This document shows, one piece after another, positions 8,346-16,136 of a stretch of DNA of 22,420 bases; positions within the stretch are counted from its first letter, which is position 1; each line of letters starts with the position of its first letter. The position numbers and the translations under genes were made by a program. The notes below the pieces were generated by a model. That model searched no databases, was not told where the DNA came from, and saw only the letters and a list, made by a program, of their open reading frames with translations. This DNA comes from Acidimicrobiaceae bacterium (lineage in GTDB: Bacteria; Actinomycetota; Acidimicrobiia; Acidimicrobiales; Acidimicrobiaceae), in assembly GCA_013044415.1 (NCBI GenBank), contig JABEUO010000103.1, positions 1 to 22,420 on the forward strand, written 5' to 3'.

Positions 8346-8365
8346 CTTAGGTCTCTCACCCTAAG
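8346..8365. promoter_or_regulatory. Inverted repeat in the nadC-nadA spacer
   Basis: CTTAGG (8346-8351) and CCTAAG (8360-8365) form a perfect 6-bp inverted repeat around an 8-nt loop, in the only sizeable gap within nadC-nadA-nadB. No T-tract follows on the minus strand (it continues AAAAG), so a terminator is unlikely. It could be an operator or an RNA hairpin. A single 6-bp inverted repeat may also be chance. Confidence 0.3.
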
Positions 8366-8376
8366 CGACGAGGGCC

Positions 8377-9240
8377 TTATTCGATCTCTGCGGACTTACC
8401 TAAACTAAAGTCTAGGGAGATATCTACCGCAGTCGCCGAATGGGTCAGTGCACCGACCGAAATTAGATCGACACCACAGAGGGCAACTTCCCGAATCCGA
8501 GGTAAGGTCATATTCCCACTGGCCTCGATCGGAATTCGACCATTTACGACCTCGACCGCTTGCGCCATATCTGAAGTAGTCATATTGTCCAAGAGCACAC
8601 AACCAGCGCCCGCCTCGAGTGCCTCATTAAGTTCTGCGATCGTCCCGACCTCTACCTCTACGACGAGGTGGTGCGGAGCATTTTCGACCGCCCTCTTAGT
8701 GGCCTTGAAGACCGACCCGGCTGCGACGATGTGATTGTCCTTGATTAGTATCCCGTCGAATAGTCCGAAGCGGTGGTTGTAACCGCCCCCCATCCTGACT
8801 GCATACTTCTCGAGTGAGCGCAGACCTGGGGTGGTTTTCCTGCTATCTAGAATCTTCGCCTTTGTCCCTAGGGTCTCAGCAACGAACGCACTAGTCATAG
8901 TGGCGATACCCGACATGCGCTGGAGAAGGTTCAAAGCAAGTCTCTCACCCTTTAGCATCGCCTTGGCACTCCCGGAGAGCTCGGCGATGACCTCACCCTT
9001 ATCCACCCTCTGGCCATCTACGACCCTTTTTCGAAACTCGAAGCTCTCCTCCAAGAAGACAAACACCTCCCTGGCGACGTCGAGTCCGGCCACGATCCCG
9101 CTCTGCTTGGCGACAAGCACCCCGGTGGCCAATGCGCCATCCTCTATCGTCAAATCTGAGGTTAAGTCGCCGTGGCCAATGTCCTCTACGAGCCACCTCG
9201 CGATATCACCCTTGAGGCTCGGTAAATCAATTCCGCTCAT
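8377..9240 (-). CDS. nadC: Nicotinate-nucleotide pyrophosphorylase (quinolinate phosphoribosyltransferase)
   Basis: A 287-aa enzyme converting quinolinate + PRPP to nicotinate mononucleotide with loss of CO2, the third step of de novo NAD synthesis. Signature blocks are EDIGHGDLTSD at the N-terminus, GERLALNLLQRMSGIAT, the phosphate-binding RKTTPGLRSLEKYAVRMGGG, NHRFGLFDGILIKDNH, VEVEVGT and IEASGNM. The frame is open to an upstream ATG at 9258, but ATG 9240 is preferred because GAGGA ends 6 nt before it and the family N-terminus begins there. It heads the nadC-nadA-nadB group on the minus strand. A promoter should lie in 9241-9484. Confidence 0.95.
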   Translation of the reverse strand: MSGIDLPSLKGDIARWLVEDIGHGDLTSDLTIEDGALATGVLVAKQSGIVAGLDVAREVFVFLEESFEFRKRVVDGQRVDKGEVIAELSGSAKAMLKGERLALNLLQRMSGIATMTSAFVAETLGTKAKILDSRKTTPGLRSLEKYAVRMGGGYNHRFGLFDGILIKDNHIVAAGSVFKATKRAVENAPHHLVVEVEVGTIAELNEALEAGAGCVLLDNMTTSDMAQAVEVVNGRIPIEASGNMTLPRIREVALCGVDLISVGALTHSATAVDISLDFSLGKSAEIE

Positions 9241-9484
9241 CACAATTCCTCGAATCATTGGCGCTCATGTCCGCAAATGAGCCTAGCCCCATCGGTTCGG
9301 CTGTCTCAAATTTGGTATGCTCCGAAGAAAACCTTGGTCATGTGGTGGTGAACTTTGCAAATACACGTGACGTCCGAATAGCCAGCATGGTACGGAACTG
9401 AGGCAAAAACGCCACGCTACCAGGCGGCTTCTCCTTAAGGCAAAAACCCTCCAGGACGGGTCATCGCCTGCGAAGTCGGCCTTA
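9241..9484. other. Intergenic region between cbbX end and nadC start
   Basis: These 244 bp lie between two co-oriented minus-strand genes. The cbbX-proximal half holds two minus-strand T-tracts (plus-strand AAAAA at 9405-9409 and 9442-9446), each in a repeated GTTTTTGCCT context, suggesting transcription termination after cbbX. The nadC-proximal half should contain the nadC promoter, but I see no clear -35/-10 pair and recognise no NAD riboswitch or repressor site. Confidence 0.4.
9405..9428 (-). terminator. Possible intrinsic terminator downstream of cbbX
   Basis: Read on the minus strand, GCCGC (9428-9424) can pair with GTGGC (9415-9411) through five pairs including one G-U, with an 8-nt loop, followed directly by GTTTTT ending at 9405. 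The stem is short, so this is a weak candidate. A second T-run 33 bp closer to cbbX has only a 3-bp stem. Confidence 0.35.
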
Positions 9485-10486
9485 TCAGCTATCTAAAAAG
9501 ACACGACTCATCCGGATATCGTCAGCGGATATCTTCATCAGATCGTCCTTGGAGATAGTTTCCATTTTTGATTTGACAATCCGGTTAGCCTGGCGCAGTC
9601 TGGCCCTTTCGATTGCGTTCCTTACGCTCCTCGCGTTCGCAAAGTAGGGTTGAGACATCCTCTTGCTCAAGTACTCTCGAAAGGCAACTTCGGCGTCAAA
9701 GGAGAAGTAGTAGGCCTGCTCTTTCAGTATCAATCTCGCTATTTGGTCGAGTTCTTCGATCGAATAGTCGGGAAAGTCAATGTGGTGAGCGATGCGCGAG
9801 TTCAGCCCGGGGTTAGATGCGAAAAAACTATCCATCCGGTCCTTGTAACCTGCGACGATTACCACTAGGTCATCTCGCTGATTCTCCATCACCTGTAGGA
9901 GAATCTCTATAGTCTCTTGGCCATAGTCGCGCTCATTTTCCGGCCGATAGAGGTAGTAAGCCTCGTCGATGAATAGCACCCCGCCCATCGCCCTTTTGAG
10001 CACCTCTTTGGTTTTTGGCGCAGTGTGGCCTATATACTGCCCGACCAGGTCATCTCTGGTCACTGCGACGAGGTGTCCCTTTTTGAGATAGCCGAGGGAA
10101 TGTAGCAGCTCGGCCATTCTCATCGCTACCGTCGTCTTTCCCGTACCGGGACTACCGGTAAAGGACATATGGAGATTGGGTCTCGACGAAGTTAACCCGA
10201 AGCGATTGCGCATTCGGTCCACGAGCAGAAGGGAGGATATTTCCGCAAGCTTCGTCTTCACCGGACCCAATCCGACTAACTCATCGTCCAATCTGGCGAG
10301 GATAGCGTCGATCTGTGTCTTTTCCCGTTCTTCATTGAGATCGATCAGATCGTCGTCAAGCAGAGCCCTCCACTGGGCTCCGCCGTCGGAGCCACCTTCG
10401 CTTTGGGCCTTTTTCGAATCTGCGGATCGCTGCTGATCAGGACCGTTCATCTGGAAGTCCCAACTCTTCTTAGTCGATTTGTCCAA
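9485..10486 (-). CDS. cbbX: Red-type RuBisCO activase CbbX (AAA+ ATPase)
   Basis: A 333-aa AAA+ protein that remodels inhibited red-type RuBisCO by acting on the CbbL C-terminal tail; the family is stimulated by RuBP. Walker A is GSPGTGKTT (111-119), the pore-loop region is QYIGHTAPKTKEV, Walker B is GVLFIDEAYYL, and sensor and arginine-finger regions follow (AGYKDRMDSFF, NPGLNSRIAHHIDFPDY). TTG 10486 has AGGAGG just upstream and is the best start. It gives about 45 hydrophilic, low-complexity residues before the usual CbbX beginning at EREKTQIDAILARLD; the internal ATG at codon 13 lacks a Shine-Dalgarno. It lies 40 bp after cbbS, in the operon cbbL-cbbS-cbbX. Confidence 0.95.
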   Translation of the reverse strand: MDKSTKKSWDFQMNGPDQQRSADSKKAQSEGGSDGGAQWRALLDDDLIDLNEEREKTQIDAILARLDDELVGLGPVKTKLAEISSLLLVDRMRNRFGLTSSRPNLHMSFTGSPGTGKTTVAMRMAELLHSLGYLKKGHLVAVTRDDLVGQYIGHTAPKTKEVLKRAMGGVLFIDEAYYLYRPENERDYGQETIEILLQVMENQRDDLVVIVAGYKDRMDSFFASNPGLNSRIAHHIDFPDYSIEELDQIARLILKEQAYYFSFDAEVAFREYLSKRMSQPYFANARSVRNAIERARLRQANRIVKSKMETISKDDLMKISADDIRMSRVFLDS

Positions 10487-10526
10487 CTATCCTCCTCGAA
10501 GAATGTCGAGTAACTACGCCGAAGGC

Positions 10527-10943
10527 TTAGTACCTCTGACCGCTGGGTTTCTCCGACGCATACGACGTGATCGAGTAGTTGATCCTTCGATCGTGACCCT
10601 CGGAGCGTGAAAGGCGAAAGCCGGGCTCATCCGCCGGTCGGTTGACGATAAAGGAAAGGGCAGTCGTCTGTCTGCCATATGACGAGTCGAAGGCGTTGAC
10701 CCTTATGTAGTGGTTCGGGTATGTCTGCCTGCATCGATTGATCTCCTCGAGAACCCCGGCGGGTTCTGAGAGGTCGAACATCGGCAGCCCCCACATACTC
10801 CAATAGGTGTTCCTCGGGTGAGGATCGTCGGTAAACTCCACCGACACCGACCAACCCGAGTTCAGGCTGTATGAGACTTGGGCCAAAATCTCCTCGTCGG
10901 AGAGGTCTGGCAGGAATGAAAAGGCTCCCTGGGTAATTCGCAT
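10527..10943 (-). CDS. cbbS: RuBisCO small subunit, red-type (form IC/ID)
   Basis: The 138-aa small subunit of L8S8 RuBisCO, which caps the large-subunit octamer. It begins MRITQGAFSFLPDLSDEEI, the usual N-terminus of red-type CbbS, and contains WSMWGLPMFDL, the ANPRNTYW-like segment DPHPRNTYW, and YIRVNAFDSSYGRQT. The extended C-terminus (about 30 residues after FIVNRPADEPGF) is the beta-hairpin extension characteristic of form IC/ID subunits; form IA/IB lack it. ATG 10943 has AGGAGA at a good distance, and the gene lies 14 nt after the cbbL stop. No carboxysome genes accompany it. Confidence 0.96.
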   Translation of the reverse strand: MRITQGAFSFLPDLSDEEILAQVSYSLNSGWSVSVEFTDDPHPRNTYWSMWGLPMFDLSEPAGVLEEINRCRQTYPNHYIRVNAFDSSYGRQTTALSFIVNRPADEPGFRLSRSEGHDRRINYSITSYASEKPSGQRY

Positions 10944-10957
10944 TATTTTCTCCTGTT

Positions 10958-12409
10958 CTAAAATGATGGCGTCGCTACGACGTCTGGGGTGTCGGTCGAT
11001 TCGTAATCAAAGGTGATGCTTCCCCATACGTCAAGGGCGGCCTCAAGCTCCGGCGAACCCTGGGCGGCCTTTCGTAGTATCACTTCACCTTCTTGAAGGA
11101 AGTCCCGACCCTCATTTCGAGCCTTGACCATCGCCTCTAGTGCGACCCGGTTTGCCGAAGCTCCGGCGGCGATTCCCATCGGGTGGCCGATAGTTCCGCC
11201 TCCGAATTGGAGTATGACGTCGTCACCTAGGTAGTGGAGCAACTGATGCATCTGACCTGCATGGATGCCACCAGATGCCACCGGCATCACCCCGGGCATC
11301 GATGCCCAATCCTGGTCAAAGTAAAGTCCCCTGACCGGATTTGCACTGACTTTGTCGAGCCTTAGCGTGTCGTAGTAGCCTTGTACGGAGTTAGGATCGC
11401 CTTCGAGTTTCCCAACTATCGTACCGGCGTGGATATGGTCTACTCCGATGAGCCTCGACCACTTAGCGAGTACCCTAAAGTTGACCCCGTGACTCTTCTG
11501 TCGGGTGAAGGTGGAGTGGCCAGCCCGATGCAAGTGCAGTAGCACTCCGTTTCTTCTACACCATTTTGACATCGAAGTCATCGCCGTATAACCGATGGTC
11601 AGGTCGATCATTACCACGACGCTTCCGAGTTCCTTGGCAAACTCGGCCCTCTCGTACATCTCCTCCATGGTCCCTGCGGTGATATTGAGGTAATGTCCCT
11701 TGACCTCTCCGGTCTCTGCTTGGGCCATCTGCACGCCTTCCATGCAGTAGAGAAAGCGATCTCGCCAGCGCATAAATGGCTGTGAGTTAATGTTTTCGTC
11801 GTCTTTAGTAAAGTCGAGACCACCCCTCAAACCCTCGTAGACGACCCTTCCGTAGTTCCTCGCTGAAAGGCCAAGCTTGGGCTTAATAGTCGCCCCGAGC
11901 AGCGGACGACCGAACTTATTGAGGTACTCCCTCTCCATCACTATCCCATGTGGTGGTCCTTGGAAGGTCTTGGTATAGTGGGGCGGAATTCTAAGGTCCT
12001 CGAGCCTCAGGGCCTTAAGTGCCTTGAATCCAAAGACATTTCCTATGATCGACGAGGTCATATTTGCGATCGAACCCTCTTCGAAGAGGTCAAGATCGTA
12101 CGCAATATAGGCTATGAACTGCTCCGGGTTACCCGGGACTGGGTCGACCCGATAGCATTTGGCCTGATAGTGCTCGTAGCTTGTCAGGCGATCGGTCCAA
12201 ACAACCGTCCAGGTGGCGGTGGAACTCTCTCCGGCCACCGCCGCACCGGCCTCTTCGGGTGGGACGTTGGGCTGTGGGGTAATTCGAAAAGCCGCCAAAA
12301 TATCGCTATCTTTTGGTTCGTAGTCGGGTTGCCAAAAACCCATCTTGGTATAGGGGATAACCCCTGCCCCCCATCGTGACGTTTCCGCTTGATCAATTTC
12401 GACTTCCAT
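10958..12409 (-). CDS. cbbL: RuBisCO large subunit, red-type (form IC/ID)
   Basis: The 483-aa catalytic subunit of ribulose-1,5-bisphosphate carboxylase/oxygenase. Active-site residues are intact: KPKLGLS (Lys176/Lys178), carbamylated Lys202 with Asp204/Glu205 in GGLDFTKDDEN, HRAGH (294-298), loop-6 Lys334 in HAGTIVGKLEG, SGGIHAGQM (379-387) and GGGTIGHP. The N-terminus EIDQAETSRWGAGVIPY and the block AAVAGESSTATWTVVWTDRL identify the red (IC/ID) lineage, consistent with CbbX downstream. The frame is open upstream to 12550, but ATG 12409 with GGGG upstream gives the family's length and N-terminus; the extra 47 residues have no similarity. First gene of cbbL-cbbS-cbbX, divergent from cbbR. Confidence 0.97.
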   Translation of the reverse strand: MEVEIDQAETSRWGAGVIPYTKMGFWQPDYEPKDSDILAAFRITPQPNVPPEEAGAAVAGESSTATWTVVWTDRLTSYEHYQAKCYRVDPVPGNPEQFIAYIAYDLDLFEEGSIANMTSSIIGNVFGFKALKALRLEDLRIPPHYTKTFQGPPHGIVMEREYLNKFGRPLLGATIKPKLGLSARNYGRVVYEGLRGGLDFTKDDENINSQPFMRWRDRFLYCMEGVQMAQAETGEVKGHYLNITAGTMEEMYERAEFAKELGSVVVMIDLTIGYTAMTSMSKWCRRNGVLLHLHRAGHSTFTRQKSHGVNFRVLAKWSRLIGVDHIHAGTIVGKLEGDPNSVQGYYDTLRLDKVSANPVRGLYFDQDWASMPGVMPVASGGIHAGQMHQLLHYLGDDVILQFGGGTIGHPMGIAAGASANRVALEAMVKARNEGRDFLQEGEVILRKAAQGSPELEAALDVWGSITFDYESTDTPDVVATPSF

Positions 12410-12599
12410 GCCAACCCCGATTCTCGATCCAAAACCACAAAATCTCACTCCGCTTAGGGTCAGAGCAGACCTAATACAGAGCGTGGGTCCGATGGTCTTG
12501 AGGTCGAACCCCGACAATGCGATGCTACGATCTCTCTTTGAGTAAAGCATTCAGTTTTTTCTTGGTTTTTACCGTATTCAATCAACTAAAAGGTTAACT
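12410..12599. promoter_or_regulatory. Divergent cbbL / cbbR control region
   Basis: These 190 bp separate the cbbL ATG from the cbbR ATG, the classic arrangement in which CbbR binds and controls both directions. The AT-rich part (12541-12600) carries two ATTCA copies (12549-12553, 12576-12580), a GGTTTTTACC dyad and TTAACTAT (12594-12601), which overlaps the cbbR start and matches the core of the repeats upstream of rpe. I cannot assign a definite T-N11-A site or -35/-10 pair. Confidence 0.5.
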
Positions 12600-13580
12600 A
12601 TGACCCCTGGCCAGCTGAAGACTTTTATCGCGGTAATCGAGTCTGGATCGATCAAAGGGGCTGCGGCCTCCCTCTTCGTAAGTCAGGCAGCGGTATCCTC
12701 CTCGCTCTCGACCCTGCAGGAAGACCTTGGGGTTACCCTCTTTGACCGGGAGGGTCGAGGCTTGAGAAGGACTCCCTCCGCCGAGGTACTCTACTCCTAT
12801 GCCAAGCGCATCTTAGGGCTCTTAGAAGAGGCCGAATTAGCGACCATCGCCGAATCGGATCCGGCCACACAAATCCTCAGGATCGGCGCTGTCACTACCG
12901 CCGGCGAGGTCTTGGTACCCCGCTGGCTTCGGAGCTATCTTGTGGAGAGACCACAGATGAAGGTGACACTCGAGGTCGGCAACAAAGAGCGGGTGATGGA
13001 CCTACTGATCACCCACCGGGTCGACCTAGTTGTGGCGGGGAGGCCAACGAGGGGCGAGGAACTGGCGTCCTTAGCGACTAGGAGGCACGAACTGGTGCTG
13101 GTTACCGCTGCGCCTGAACTTTTCCCGTCCCACCTCGAGGGGACCCATAATGAGATCGGCGACTCGACGACTCGACGCAACGTGGTCGCGACTCGAGATG
13201 AGCTTCAAGGTGCGACATGGTTGCTACGCGAAGTCGGGTCCGGAACCAGAGAGACCGCACTCGAGCTTCTGGCCGAAATGGCCATCTCCCCAAGGACCCT
13301 AACCATCGGCTCGAATGGTGCGATTATCGACGCCGCCGAAGTCGGCCTCGGCATCGCCCTCGTCTCCCGTGAGGCGGTTTCACGTCAGCTCAAAGAGGGA
13401 TCACTCCATGCAATCTCCCGTGACCCCCTCCCCCTGGTAAGGAACTTCCACTTAATCGTCCGGAGTGCTACGAGCTATCCGAGTGCGATTGGCAACTTCG
13501 TCGGTTTCTTAGTCTCCACAAATGAGGTCTCGCTAACACCCAAGTTCATACCACCGGGGGAGGCGGTGAGGGAGAATTGA
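12600..13580 (+). CDS. cbbR: LysR-type transcriptional regulator, probable CbbR
   Basis: A 326-aa LysR-family regulator. The N-terminal winged helix-turn-helix occupies about residues 1-60 (LKTFIAVIESGSIKGAAASLFVSQAAVSSSLSTL, seen here as FIAVIESGSIKGAAASL then SQAAVSSSLSTLQEDLG), followed by a periplasmic-binding-protein-like effector domain (about 90-300) with EVGSGTRETALELL and GLGIALVSREAV. Calling it CbbR rests on position: it is divergent from cbbLSX and upstream of the aldolase gene, as in many autotrophs. CbbR proteins activate cbb operons and sense metabolites such as NADPH or RuBP. The ATG start follows AAAAGG at about 7 nt. The C-terminal tail after NFVGFLVSTNEV is somewhat longer than in many homologues. 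Confidence 0.85.
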   Translation: MTPGQLKTFIAVIESGSIKGAAASLFVSQAAVSSSLSTLQEDLGVTLFDREGRGLRRTPSAEVLYSYAKRILGLLEEAELATIAESDPATQILRIGAVTTAGEVLVPRWLRSYLVERPQMKVTLEVGNKERVMDLLITHRVDLVVAGRPTRGEELASLATRRHELVLVTAAPELFPSHLEGTHNEIGDSTTRRNVVATRDELQGATWLLREVGSGTRETALELLAEMAISPRTLTIGSNGAIIDAAEVGLGIALVSREAVSRQLKEGSLHAISRDPLPLVRNFHLIVRSATSYPSAIGNFVGFLVSTNEVSLTPKFIPPGEAVREN

Positions 13581-13671
13581 AAAGTAGCATCGAAGTTATA
13601 GTTGGATCTTCTTCTGCGTCGGTCAACTGCAACCATTGCGAAGTGCGAGTGAATTGGGCCAGTGAAAAGGG

Positions 13672-14685
13672 GTGTTTGATTTGAAGGATTCATACCATGA
13701 AGAAATTCTCGCGACGACGAGGAGCCTTATGGCTAGGGGGAAAGGGATCCTCGCCGCAGATGAGAGCACCCCGACCCTCTCAAAAAGGTTCGACAAACTC
13801 TCAATAGTCTCCAGCACAGAGACGAGAATGAGCTGGCGCGAAATGCTATTCAGTTCACCTGGTCTTTCCGAGTGGATCAGCGGGGTGATCCTCTATGACG
13901 AGACTATCCGCCAGACCACCAGTGCCGGAATTGGCTTCGTCGAGATGCTCAAGGCTAATGGGATAATCGCCGGAATTAAAGTTGATACCGGGGCCAAACC
14001 CCTAGCCGGCTTTTTCGGCGAAACGGTGACCGAGGGACTCGACGGGCTAAGCCAACGTGTAGAAGAGTACTACGGGCTCGGAGCCCGCTTCGCTAAGTGG
14101 CGTGCGGTAATTTCGATCTCGGAAACTAACCCTACTCCAGCTTGCATAGCAGCCAACGCACACGCACTAGCCCGGTACGCAAAGATCTGCCAAGAGGCGG
14201 GTCTCGTTCCTATCGTGGAGCCCGAAGTCCTAATGGACGGGGAACACTCTATCGAGGTGTGCTATTCGGTTACCGAAAAGACCCTTAGGGCGGTCTTTGA
14301 ACAACTGAGGTTGCTGGAGGTCAAATTAGAGGCGATGGTTCTGAAACCATCTATGGTCCTACCCGCTTCAGACTCTCCTGCGCAGGTGTCCACCGCCGAA
14401 GTAGCCGAAGCGACGGTCAACTGCTACTTGAGGAACGTTCCGGCGGCGGTAGGCGGGATCGCATTGCTATCCGGTGGGCAACAAGAGGAGAGGGCTACCG
14501 CTCACCTCGCGGCGATGAACAAGCTTGGACCGCTACCCTGGCCGCTTACTTTCTCCTATGGAAGGGCCCTACAGGACCGACCAATGAGGATTTGGTCCGG
14601 GAAACAAGAGAACTCCAAAGACGCTCAGGCGGCCCTTTTGGAATTGGCCCGAGCAAACTCCAAAGCGTCAATTTCGGCTGGTTGA
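13672..14685 (+). CDS. fba: Class I fructose-bisphosphate aldolase
   Basis: A 337-aa Schiff-base aldolase joining DHAP with GAP to FBP (and, in the Calvin cycle, with E4P to SBP). Motifs are GKGILAADEST near the N-terminus, GVILYDETIRQ, GIKVDTGAKPL, KWRAVISI, VPIVEPEVLMDGEHSIEVC and the Schiff-base Lys225 in AMVLKPSMVLP, then LSGGQQEE and TFSYGRALQ. The length fits the eukaryote-like class I family and no metal-binding class II motif is present. The longest frame starts GTG 13672, but TTG 13681 has AAAAGGGG (13665-13672) 8 nt upstream and may be the true start, giving 334 aa. It lies 91 bp after cbbR on the same strand and probably belongs to the carbon-fixation regulon. Confidence 0.93.
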   Translation: MFDLKDSYHEEILATTRSLMARGKGILAADESTPTLSKRFDKLSIVSSTETRMSWREMLFSSPGLSEWISGVILYDETIRQTTSAGIGFVEMLKANGIIAGIKVDTGAKPLAGFFGETVTEGLDGLSQRVEEYYGLGARFAKWRAVISISETNPTPACIAANAHALARYAKICQEAGLVPIVEPEVLMDGEHSIEVCYSVTEKTLRAVFEQLRLLEVKLEAMVLKPSMVLPASDSPAQVSTAEVAEATVNCYLRNVPAAVGGIALLSGGQQEERATAHLAAMNKLGPLPWPLTFSYGRALQDRPMRIWSGKQENSKDAQAALLELARANSKASISAG

Positions 14686-14850
14686 CCACGCCAAATTAGA
14701 TCTACGCGACAAATTAGTGCTACAGGACAAAACTGAATTGTGGTGACCGATCGCTTGCACCTCTCACACCGATATCCGCTGGTGGACCGTGACTGATTGG
14801 CGCAATTGACTCTACGGTGATAAATTCCGCTTTCGCGACCGAAATTAAGC
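14684..14850. repeat. Degenerate 18-20 bp direct repeats after the aldolase gene
   Basis: The spacer between the converging aldolase and histidine-kinase genes holds spaced copies of a GCGAC(C)AAATT-like unit: GCCAAATTAG (14690), GCGACAAATTAG (14706), GGACAAAACTGAATT (14724 on), GCGCAATTGACT (14800), GTGATAAATTCC (14818) and GCGACCGAAATTAAG (14835). AAATT/AATT cores recur at about 18-20 bp within the two subclusters. No transposase fragment is present. They resemble the multi-repeat ends of some transposons, but that is only a resemblance. Confidence 0.4.
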
Positions 14851-14853
14851 TGG

Positions 14854-14898
14854 CGACCAACGCTTTGGTCGTGTGGCTCAGCGGGCGCTGGAGCGCCC
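14854..14898. terminator. Two adjacent hairpins between convergent genes
   Basis: CGACCAA-CGCT-TTGGTCG (14854-14871) and GGGCGCT-GG-AGCGCCC (14883-14898) are perfect 7-bp stems 11 bp apart, between the 3' ends of the aldolase (+) and the sensor kinase (-). Neither has a clear T-tract. The position favours a bidirectional terminator or transcription block. Confidence 0.45.
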
Positions 14899-14969
14899 CT
14901 ATCCGGTGGACCCGAAAGTGCCGACTCGTTCTAAAACACCTAGCAGAACTGGGTTAGCTATCGGTAATT

Positions 14970-16136
14970 TCAGCTATCCGTTATTGCTTGGTTAGGAAAC
15001 TTGAAGGTGAGCCTAGTGCCGAAGCCAAGCTTTGAGTAGATGTCAAACTTACCGCCGAACAACTCCACCCTCTCGCGCATACCTAACAGCCCAAAATGGT
15101 CCTCGCTGCTCGCTAGGCCCGAATCGAAGCCGTCACCGTCATCGGAGATTGAAAGTGTCACGCCATCATCGGCTACCCTCAGTTTGACCGCAACCGAAAT
15201 GGCGTGCGAATGTTTCAAAACATTACTCAGGGCCTCTTGACAGACCCTGAAGATCGCAATCTCCAGGTGTGACTCCAAGCGCACGTCATCCACGTCAACA
15301 TTTGAAATCAAACCGCCTGGGACCCTAAAAAGCGATTCAAGGGCCGAACGCAAGCCAAGGTCGTCTAGCACCCCTGGGCGTAGGCGCCTTATGGAATCTC
15401 GCGCCCCTTCAAGGGTGGCGTTGGCGAGCTCCTTTGCCCGAGAGATCTCGCTGATCACAACAAGAGGGTCATCAAATGCTGCGCCCTCCGCTGCGTCGAG
15501 GTGAAAGAGCAAGGACAGTAGGCCTTGACCGATTCCATCGTGAAGATCGGTGGCGATCCGCTTACGCTCTGACTCCTGCGAGTCGATAGTCACCTGAGCG
15601 AACCTGGCCAACTCATGCTCCCTCTTAGCGAGGCGATCCAAAAGCGCGGTCGACTCGAGGGAAGGGGCGAGGAGGGATCCGACAACGCTCAGGATCTCGG
15701 CGACTTCATCAAAATCAGTAAGCTCCTTTGCCCAGTGGACATTTAGCACCCCCACAACCGCAGCACCCCTCTTCATCGGTACAGAGACGAGGGATACGAA
15801 GTTCTCCCCTTTGAGTTCGGGTATATACCTATACCTGGAATCCTTCCACTTATCTGGAACGATGGCGACCTCGCCGGTCTGTGCTACCCAACCTGCCACC
15901 CCGTCACCAATGGCTAACTCTATATTCCCGGTCAGGAGGTCGAATGGTGGGGTCGCCCCGATGAGGGAAATCCTCCGTCTCTCAAGGTCGACCATATGGA
16001 CGAAACAGACGTCCGCCCCGACGGCTTTGACGACAACTTCTGCGACCGCCCTGGCCACCTGGGGCGGATCCGATGCCTCTGCGGTAGCTGAAGCGACTGC
16101 CCTCAGTAAGTGGAGCTGATCTATCTGGTTGGCCAT
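14970..16136 (-). CDS. GAF-domain sensor histidine kinase, NarX/DesK-type (HisKA_3)
   Basis: A 388-aa soluble sensor kinase without membrane segments. The GAF domain spans about 15-160 (ADVCFVHMVDLERRRISLIG, GDGVAGWVAQTGE, SLVSVPMKRGAAVVGVLNV). A coiled linker leads to the HisKA_3 dimerisation domain with phosphoacceptor His199 in RIATDLHDGIGQGLLSLL. The GHKL ATPase domain follows, with Asn305 (N box, ALSNVLKHS), G1 box SDDGDGFDSG (331-340) and G2 box HFGLLGMRERV. It should autophosphorylate and pass phosphate to the adjacent NarL-type regulator. The ATG at 16136 shares one base with the regulator's TAA (TAATG), so the two are translationally coupled. The ligand of the GAF domain is unknown; cytoplasmic redox or metabolite sensing is inference. 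Confidence 0.93.
   Translation of the reverse strand: MANQIDQLHLLRAVASATAEASDPPQVARAVAEVVVKAVGADVCFVHMVDLERRRISLIGATPPFDLLTGNIELAIGDGVAGWVAQTGEVAIVPDKWKDSRYRYIPELKGENFVSLVSVPMKRGAAVVGVLNVHWAKELTDFDEVAEILSVVGSLLAPSLESTALLDRLAKREHELARFAQVTIDSQESERKRIATDLHDGIGQGLLSLLFHLDAAEGAAFDDPLVVISEISRAKELANATLEGARDSIRRLRPGVLDDLGLRSALESLFRVPGGLISNVDVDDVRLESHLEIAIFRVCQEALSNVLKHSHAISVAVKLRVADDGVTLSISDDGDGFDSGLASSEDHFGLLGMRERVELFGGKFDIYSKLGFGTRLTFKFPNQAITDS

Noticed and set aside
8290..8376. NAD riboswitch in the nadC-nadA spacer
   Set aside because: Only a lone 6-bp inverted repeat is present; I could not find a structure resembling known NAD riboswitches.
11948..12379. 143-aa plus-strand frame opposite cbbL
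   Set aside because: It lies antisense to conserved RuBisCO sequence and has no recognisable motif.
12410..12550. 47-residue upstream extension of cbbL
   Set aside because: No similarity to red-type CbbL; ATG 12409 gives the standard length, and the extension would occupy the divergent promoter.
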